From contig CALLBC010000201.1 in NCBI GenBank assembly GCA_938001965.1, positions 1 through 50,289 of the forward strand: DNA of 50,289 bases, given 5' to 3'. The position numbers were made by a program, and so were the translations under genes. Positions 44,943 through 50,289 of the stretch are shown here, piece by piece. Numbering within the stretch: position 1 is the first letter of the stretch; every line of letters starts with the position of its first letter. This stretch comes from an uncultured Bdellovibrionales bacterium. GTDB taxonomy: Bacteria > Bdellovibrionota > Bdellovibrionia > Bdellovibrionales > UBA1609. Below the pieces are notes generated by a model. That model made no database searches. It had not been told where the DNA came from and saw only the letters and a list, made by a program, of their open reading frames with translations.

Positions 44943-45890
44943 GTGAAGTTACTATTAATTCTTTACTGTTGTTTTTTCTTTTTATCTTGCAACCAAAATA
45001 AAAACCCAACAATTGTTGTAAAAGTGGGTAATCAGGCGCTTGAACTCCAAGAATTCAAAGTAAAGATTAAACACGAGCTCAATAAATTAAATCAATACCA
45101 GACAATTAAAAAAAATAATCTAAGTATTATTACTAATAAAGTTATTGATGATTATATTTACCACACTCTTATTTCTAATTGGACCAAGAAAAACAACTTA
45201 TTTATTCACCCCAGCACTTTAAAGCAAAAAGTTCTCTCCATAGTGAAAAATTATCCTGATAAAAGTTATTTCCTGGCAGAACTAAAATCACAAAATATGT
45301 CTGAAATTGAATGGACTAATAAAGTAAAATTTTCTTTACTTGAAAAAAAGGCCCTGGATGTTATCAAAAGTAATTTACCAGAACCCACAAAGGAAGAACT
45401 GACTCAATTTTATAATAACAACAAAAATAAGTTCAAAATTAAGGAAAGGGTTAAAATACGACAAATAATTACAGCTGATGAGGCCACAGCAAACAAAGCT
45501 CTTGTCGCCCTGCGCAATAGGTTTTCTTTCTCAAATACCTATAAAAAGTATTCAATTAATTATAGTGAATTTAAAACGCCTCAAATTTCTTGGGTTGAGC
45601 GTGAAAGCCCTAGTTTATTTAAGGACTTATTCAAATTAAAAAAAGGACAATACAGTAATATTTTTAAAAGTGATTTTGGGTACCATATTGCAGAATTACT
45701 TGATAGAAAAAGGGAGCAGCTACTTAGCTTTAATGAGGCTAAAAAGGACATAAGTCACCTATATAGCAAGCAGTTTCAGAAGCAACGGCTTGTAGATTGG
45801 CTTAAATCTGAGCTCGGCGATAAAAAAGTTTTTATTAACCAACAACTAATCAGTACGATTCGTTTTGAACAGAAGGTAACCAATGATTAA
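44943..45890 (+). CDS. Lipoprotein with divergent parvulin-like domain
   Basis: 315 residues beginning with GTG. Lipoprotein signal 'MKLLLILYCCFFFLSC' (lipobox FLSC), a helical SurA-N-like region ('VTNKVIDDY' style), then a worn parvulin domain: 'ERVKIRQIITADEATANKAL', '...GQYSNIFKSDFGYHIAELLD'. The 'SHILI' strand of active parvulins reads 'RQIIT', and the conserved 'GGDLG' loop is not visible. Probably a chaperone that has lost isomerase activity, perhaps a PrsA-like foldase. Overlaps the following SurA-like gene by eight bases. Confidence 0.8.
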   Translation: MKLLLILYCCFFFLSCNQNKNPTIVVKVGNQALELQEFKVKIKHELNKLNQYQTIKKNNLSIITNKVIDDYIYHTLISNWTKKNNLFIHPSTLKQKVLSIVKNYPDKSYFLAELKSQNMSEIEWTNKVKFSLLEKKALDVIKSNLPEPTKEELTQFYNNNKNKFKIKERVKIRQIITADEATANKALVALRNRFSFSNTYKKYSINYSEFKTPQISWVERESPSLFKDLFKLKKGQYSNIFKSDFGYHIAELLDRKREQLLSFNEAKKDISHLYSKQFQKQRLVDWLKSELGDKKVFINQQLISTIRFEQKVTND

Positions 45891-46842
45891 TAAATTCTCA
45901 TTTCTAATCTCTTTAGTTTTATTTAGTTTTACAGCTCAAGCCGTTGTTGTTGATCAAATTGTAGCAATTGTAAATAATGAAGTAATTACTCAATCGGAGC
46001 TTTTCAGTTACCAAAAAAAAATTCGTTCAAAAAAAGCTTTAATCGATGATGCTTTATTGCAGTTTAGAGATGTGAAAAAACTTTCCACAGATAGTAAGTA
46101 CCTCGTGCAACATTTAATTGATGAGAAAATTTTAGATTCTGAAGTTAAAAAAAATAGTTTACAAGCCACAATCGAAAAGGTTGAGCAAGAAATCCGCAGC
46201 ATAACAAAACGAAATCAGATTTCTCGTAAAGATTTAGTACGCTCGCTTAAAGCCCAAGGAGTTGCCTTTAGTGACTATCAAGCTTTTATTGGTAAATCTA
46301 TTGAACGTAAGTCACTAATTGAAAAACAAATCACATCTAATATTAAAATCTCTGATGAGGAAGTTGTGGCTTACTATGCTAAAAATAGTAAAGGAAACTC
46401 AGGGCAAGTTTACGAATATAAAATTTCACATATTTTATTTCTTCCTAAAAATAATGATAGTGCTGCTGCTTTAAAAAGAGCTGAAAATGTTTTAAAGAAA
46501 GTTAACAGTAATCCAAATAACTACGAAAAAATTGCCCGTCAATACAGCGAGGATCCAAACTTCACTGAAGGCGGGCTACTTGGAAGCTTTAAAGCTGGCG
46601 AAATGAATAGTGAAATTGAAAATGGCGTTAAAAATCTTACTACTGGAAAGGCTTCTCAAATTGTTAAATCTCGTTTTGGCTACCATATCTTCAAGTTAAA
46701 TAAAAAAACTCTTGTTAAAGATCCTGAGCTAGATAAACAACGCGGCCTTATTAAACAAAAATTATTCGCAAAATCTTTTAGGAAGTATTTTCAAAATTGG
46801 TTAGAGAGAAAAAGAGTTGAGTCATATATACGAATTAACTAA
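45883..46842 (+). CDS. SurA-like periplasmic chaperone / peptidyl-prolyl isomerase
   Basis: 319 residues with a signal peptide ('MINKFSFLISLVLFSFTAQA'). Opens with the SurA hallmark 'VVVDQIVAIVNNEVITQSEL', followed by helices and one parvulin domain ('YKISHILFLPKN', 'ARQYSEDPNFTEGGLLGSF', 'ASQIVKSRFGYHIFKL'). E. coli SurA has two parvulin domains; this has one. Adjacent to pdxA as in E. coli (surA-pdxA), which supports orthology. Delivers unfolded barrel proteins to the BAM complex. Confidence 0.88.
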   Translation: MINKFSFLISLVLFSFTAQAVVVDQIVAIVNNEVITQSELFSYQKKIRSKKALIDDALLQFRDVKKLSTDSKYLVQHLIDEKILDSEVKKNSLQATIEKVEQEIRSITKRNQISRKDLVRSLKAQGVAFSDYQAFIGKSIERKSLIEKQITSNIKISDEEVVAYYAKNSKGNSGQVYEYKISHILFLPKNNDSAAALKRAENVLKKVNSNPNNYEKIARQYSEDPNFTEGGLLGSFKAGEMNSEIENGVKNLTTGKASQIVKSRFGYHIFKLNKKTLVKDPELDKQRGLIKQKLFAKSFRKYFQNWLERKRVESYIRIN

Positions 46843-46851
46843 CTATTCATT

Positions 46852-47784
46852 ATGAAAAAAATTCTTCTCACAACAGGTGATACTGACGGAATTGGCCAAG
46901 AAGTAACTTTTAAGGCACTTCAAAAAATTGGACCTAAAAAAAAATATAATTTTGTCGTGTTTATCAATAAAAATAGCCGACAACTTTCTAAGTACAAACT
47001 AAATAAATTCAACATTCATTCTTATAATTGCCTTGGTGATTATTTTAACTCTAACCAGCCACTAACCTACAAAGATTTAGTTCTTATTAAAAGCTCTGAG
47101 GCACCAACAGAGTGGGTTGTTCAAGCAACAAAAGCTGGAATAAACAATAAAATTTCGGCTCTAGTAACTGGCCCGCTTTCTAAAACTGAAAGCTTTAAGA
47201 CACATAAGCTTAAAGGACATACCGATTTATTTAGGAAATATATCAAAACACCTTTGTTTATGAGTTTCATTGGAAAATATTTTAATGTTTTACTTCTAAC
47301 TGATCACATCCCCCTAAGCCAAGTATCTACTACAATCTCAAAAGAGCTTTTGACCAATGCCTTAGAGCAATGCTTGCCTATTGCAAAACTAAAACCTAAG
47401 CTAAAAGTTGCTGTAATTGGGTTAAATCCCCATGCTGGTGAAAATAAATTAATTGGCACTGAAGAAGATAAAATTTATTCTCCTCTTATTAAAAAAATTA
47501 ACCGAAATTCAAAAATTAAATTTACTTCCCCACTGGTACCTGATGTGGCTTTTTTTAAGTCTAACTGGAAAAAGTATTCGCTATTTATTAGTCCTTATCA
47601 CGACCAGGGACTCACCGCTTTTAAAATGATTCATGAGCACCGAGATGGTATTCAGCTTACTCTAGGCTTGCCATTTATTAGAACTAGTGTAGATCATGGT
47701 ACTGCTAAAAATATCTATGGAAAAAATATGGCTGATGAGCGCTCTATGATTATGGCTATAAGGTATGCGCTCAAACTAACCTAG
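46852..47784 (+). CDS. pdxA: 4-hydroxythreonine-4-phosphate dehydrogenase
   Basis: 310 residues. Oxidises 4-hydroxythreonine-4-phosphate in the DXP-dependent pyridoxal phosphate pathway. Signature 'LLTTGDTDGIGQEVTFKAL', 'ALVTGPLSKTESFKTHKLKGHT', metal-binding His in 'LLLTDHIPLSQV', 'YHDQGLTAFKMI', and the C-terminal 'GLPFIRTSVDHGTAKNI'. Slightly shorter than E. coli PdxA (329). Ends the etfB-to-pdxA run; other pdx genes are not here. Confidence 0.95.
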   Translation: MKKILLTTGDTDGIGQEVTFKALQKIGPKKKYNFVVFINKNSRQLSKYKLNKFNIHSYNCLGDYFNSNQPLTYKDLVLIKSSEAPTEWVVQATKAGINNKISALVTGPLSKTESFKTHKLKGHTDLFRKYIKTPLFMSFIGKYFNVLLLTDHIPLSQVSTTISKELLTNALEQCLPIAKLKPKLKVAVIGLNPHAGENKLIGTEEDKIYSPLIKKINRNSKIKFTSPLVPDVAFFKSNWKKYSLFISPYHDQGLTAFKMIHEHRDGIQLTLGLPFIRTSVDHGTAKNIYGKNMADERSMIMAIRYALKLT

Positions 47785-47869
47785 TCATATTTGAATATAT
47801 AAGTTCTAACCCTAGATTATATATAAAATCATGGTATATTTATTAAAATAATTAAAGTATGGAGTAATG

Positions 47870-49240
47870 ATGAGCCTTAATTCTGTAATTTTTAGAGAGT
47901 ACGATATCCGCGGTGTTGTTAATAAAGACTTCGACAGCAACTTTGCATTTAATCTTGGAAAGGCTCTAGCTACAAAAATCATAAATCGATTTAATACAAC
48001 TCCACATATGGCTGTAGGTTTTGATGCTCGCATCTCGAGTCCAGAGCTTGCTGAAGCCGTAAGTAACGGTATTTCTTCTGTTGGTGGACATGTTTATTCA
48101 ATTGGCCTAGTTACCACGCCAATGAATTATTTTACTACTTTCTTCTATGAGCAAATTAATGGCGCTATCATGATTACTGGTAGCCACAATCCTCCCGAAT
48201 ACAATGGATTTAAAATGTCAATCGGCAGCAATACTATCCATGGTGACGAAATTCAGGACCTTCGAAAAATTATTGACGATTCTAATTATGCTCCAGAAGA
48301 TCAAGGCAGTATTAAAGATTTTAATATTTTTGAAGATTATTTAAATAGATATAAAACTGAGTTTACTAACCTAAAAAACATCCCTGTGGTTGTCGACTGC
48401 GGAAATGGTACTGCTGGCTGCATTGTTAGAAAAATGTACCAATCTGTGGGCCTGAACCCAACCATCCTGTTTGAACAGCCTGATGGTAAATTTCCTAACC
48501 ATCACCCAGACCCAACTGTTGAAAAAAACTTAAAGGACTTGAAAGAAGCTGTACTTGAGAAAAATGCCCTTGTTGGAATTGGCTTTGATGGTGACTCTGA
48601 TCGCATTGGTGTTGTTGATGAAAAAGGTACAATGATATATGGAGATGAATTAATCGCTCTTTTTGGCAAGCATATCTTAGATAAAAACCCTGGAGCTAAA
48701 ATTATTGGGGATGTTAAATGCTCTGATCGAATGTATTCTTATCTTGAACAAGCTGGTGGAAAGCCAATTATGTGGAAAACGGGACATAGCTTAATTAAAA
48801 ATAAAATTAAAGATGAGAAGTCTCCTTTTGGTGGGGAGTTAAGTGGACATATCTTCTTTGCTGATCGTAATTATGGATATGATGATGCACTATATGCTGG
48901 TTTAAGAATTGTAGAAATTTTGTCTGATACTGGTAAAACTATTTCTGAATTACTTTCTGATCTACCGGAAGGCTTTAACACACCCGAAATTAGAATTGAT
49001 ACTACAGAAGAAAAAAAACACAGTATTGTTGAAGAAATTAAAAAAGAATTTAAAGTTAATACCGATGATTACACAATCAATGAAATTGATGGAATACGAA
49101 TTAGCTTTAAAAATGGTTGGGCCTTAGCTCGAGCTTCAAATACTCAGCCTGTTTTAGTACTTAGATTTGAAGCTAATAACCAAGAAAATTTAAAAATTAT
49201 ACAAGATAGATTTGAATCAATTGTAAAACCATTACTATAA
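47870..49240 (+). CDS. Phosphomannomutase / phosphoglucomutase
   Basis: 456 residues of the alpha-D-phosphohexomutase family, from the second ATG (47870) with GGAG five bases upstream. Opens 'IFREYDIRGVVNKDFDSNF'. Phosphoserine loop 'MITGSHNPPEYNGFKM' (~104), metal-binding 'GIGFDGDSDRIGVVDEKG', sugar-binding loop 'GGELSGHIFF' and the phosphate-binding C-terminal 'RASNTQPVLVLRFEA'. 'GEXSGH' type (Glu-Leu-Ser-Gly-His here) fits dual mannose/glucose enzymes of the AlgC kind. Feeds nucleotide-sugar synthesis for surface polysaccharides. Confidence 0.93.
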   Translation: MSLNSVIFREYDIRGVVNKDFDSNFAFNLGKALATKIINRFNTTPHMAVGFDARISSPELAEAVSNGISSVGGHVYSIGLVTTPMNYFTTFFYEQINGAIMITGSHNPPEYNGFKMSIGSNTIHGDEIQDLRKIIDDSNYAPEDQGSIKDFNIFEDYLNRYKTEFTNLKNIPVVVDCGNGTAGCIVRKMYQSVGLNPTILFEQPDGKFPNHHPDPTVEKNLKDLKEAVLEKNALVGIGFDGDSDRIGVVDEKGTMIYGDELIALFGKHILDKNPGAKIIGDVKCSDRMYSYLEQAGGKPIMWKTGHSLIKNKIKDEKSPFGGELSGHIFFADRNYGYDDALYAGLRIVEILSDTGKTISELLSDLPEGFNTPEIRIDTTEEKKHSIVEEIKKEFKVNTDDYTINEIDGIRISFKNGWALARASNTQPVLVLRFEANNQENLKIIQDRFESIVKPLL

Positions 49241-50289
49241 TTTTTTTTCCATCTCAATGCTTTTAAGCTGAAGATAAAGTAAAACCTTTTCCTCATCTTC
49301 TTTATTAAAGTATAACCGCTCTTTATTATCGATTAATTTTTTAATTTGGCTCTCTAAAAATGAACTGCCTTTTGAAATATATTTAATTTTCTTATCACAA
49401 TTTTTGAGATATAAAAATAATGGGAAGTCTAACGTATCATTAATATTAAAGTTTTGGACATCAATTTCATGGTTCCCCTCAAGCATATTAAATGTTTTAT
49501 CGGGATTTTTCATACTTATAAAATACGCATTAATTAATTTTTCACCAACTTTATAAACACCTATAAATAAATCATCAATGTCTGAGAATTTATCTATTTT
49601 TGTTGTCACTACACTACTAATTTTAACATTTTCATTACTGACTTTTATAAATTCATCTACATCGCTTTTATTGTCAGTTTGTAAAATTAAATAGCCGTTT
49701 TGATCCGAAATTTCAGCACCACATAAATAGCAGTCACTTATATCACTTTGTTTTTTACCGAAATTATCATCTAAATTGAGAACTTTTGCTAAATTTAAAT
49801 TATTCTCTACTTTCTTTATTAAATCTTCTTCTTTTTTTGAAGCATTAATAATTTCTTTTTTCTTCGAAATAACAACACTGGCATCTGCTGAAACAGATTT
49901 ATTCAATGGCTCACTTATTATTTTATTACTCGCTTGCGGCTTGATCTCTTCGTGATGATTTTCACTAGCAATATCTACTTTTTCAGATTTTTTTTCATTG
50001 GTTTGCGTTTTACTTTTATTATCATTGAAGTTTATTTCATTTTTCTTAGTCTTATCTAAATCAACCTTATTTTTTTGCTCTATAACACTAGTACTCTCAA
50101 TAATTGGCTCTTTCTTAAGCTCATCATCTTGGTCGTTGCCTGAAGCCACTTTTATGTTTGCTTGATTTAGCGCTTCCTCGATTTCTAGCTCTTGCTTTGT
50201 TGATATTAAATTATTTAGTAATTCGCTCCCGTCTACAACTAAGCTCTCTTCAGTAACATTAAATACATCTTCATCATTACTTTTTGTAA
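49235..50289 (-). CDS. Unknown protein with charged low-complexity N-terminal half (5' end outside window)
   Basis: Open from the window edge to a stop at 49235; the track's start at 50149 is a GTG inside a longer frame that continues upstream ('EEALNQANIKVASGNDQ'). The first ~190 visible residues are Lys/Glu/Asn/Ser-rich and probably disordered. The C-terminal ~170 form a compact domain with a Cys pair ('CYLCGAEI') and an ending ('FPLFLYLKNCDKKIKYISKG...LYFNKEDEEKVLLYLQ') that recalls the small domains in front of PilZ or HD-GYP domains in deltaproteobacteria. No family can be named safely. It converges on the phosphohexomutase with a 6-bp overlap. Confidence 0.65.
   Translation of the reverse strand, partial: TKSNDEDVFNVTEESLVVDGSELLNNLISTKQELEIEEALNQANIKVASGNDQDDELKKEPIIESTSVIEQKNKVDLDKTKKNEINFNDNKSKTQTNEKKSEKVDIASENHHEEIKPQASNKIISEPLNKSVSADASVVISKKKEIINASKKEEDLIKKVENNLNLAKVLNLDDNFGKKQSDISDCYLCGAEISDQNGYLILQTDNKSDVDEFIKVSNENVKISSVVTTKIDKFSDIDDLFIGVYKVGEKLINAYFISMKNPDKTFNMLEGNHEIDVQNFNINDTLDFPLFLYLKNCDKKIKYISKGSSFLESQIKKLIDNKERLYFNKEDEEKVLLYLQLKSIEMEKKL

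Overview
This is a gene-dense, AT-rich stretch of a Gram-negative chromosome. It has many lipoprotein signal peptides, SurA/parvulin chaperones, a BamE-like and an LptM-like small lipoprotein, and a probable outer-membrane barrel. The best single taxonomic clue is a 64-residue histone-fold protein (17188-17382, minus strand) of the type known from Bdellovibrio. It fits with the GYF-TPR protein, the PilZ and FHA proteins, the CPAF-like S41 protease relic and the rpsF / membrane protein / rplI order. Together these point to Bdellovibrionota (Bdellovibrio- or Bacteriovorax-like). This is inference; no marker-gene phylogeny was run. Essentially everything is core housekeeping. No phage, IS element, CRISPR array, rRNA or tRNA was seen.

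Layout. 1-7019, minus: a partial GYF/TPR membrane protein, then rho-prfA-prmC-murA (termination, release factor 1 and its methylase, first committed step of peptidoglycan synthesis). 7020-10727: a PilZ protein, a polyproline LysM lipoprotein, a DUF192 lipoprotein and a probable outer-membrane barrel. 10768-14837, minus: gatC-gatA-gatB-ppx/gppA. 15098-17119, plus: ligA, convergent with the histone gene. 17608-23728: a membrane metallophosphoesterase, a lytic transglycosylase, a large unknown anchored protein, an unknown lipoprotein and a TalC-type transaldolase. 23867-26353, minus: a TPR-like secreted protein, an LptM-like lipoprotein (absent from the ORF track), dapA and dapB. 26545-28163: a decayed S41 protease. 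28211-33502: a BamE-like lipoprotein and an FtsK translocase, divergent from queE, a Fis-like regulator and dnaB. 33768-37686: a small acidic protein, rplI, a DUF2232-like membrane protein, rpsF, an FHA protein with an alpha/beta hydrolase, and a 66-residue protein with a sliding-clamp-binding motif. 37687-38099: an intergenic region with two perfect DnaA boxes 31 bp apart. 38100-41475, minus: sdhCAB. 41643-47784, plus: etfB-etfA, a DUF374 acyltransferase, three tandem parvulin-type proteins and pdxA. 47870-49240: a phosphohexomutase. 49235-end, minus: an unknown partial protein.

How they fit together. Many adjacent genes overlap by ATGA or a few bases (prfA/prmC, gatA/gatB, gatB/ppx, lptM-like/dapA, dapA/dapB, FHA/hydrolase, parvulin/surA), suggesting translational coupling. 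Envelope building is a recurring theme (murA, dapAB, lytic transglycosylase, LysM protein, SurA-like proteins, BamE- and LptM-like lipoproteins). Replication and nucleoid functions are a second (ligA, histone, ftsK, dnaB, Fis-like protein, clamp-motif protein, DnaA boxes).

No wholly new multi-gene system is evident. The items most worth a second look are the histone, the pairing of DnaA boxes with a QLSLF clamp-motif microprotein, the double-anchored LysM/polyproline protein, the H1-like tail on Rho, and the small LptM-like gene. Several ORF-track starts are revised here from Shine-Dalgarno position (prfA, PilZ, LysM, gatB, ligA, the 719-residue protein, dapA, dnaB, rpsF, etfB, phosphohexomutase).
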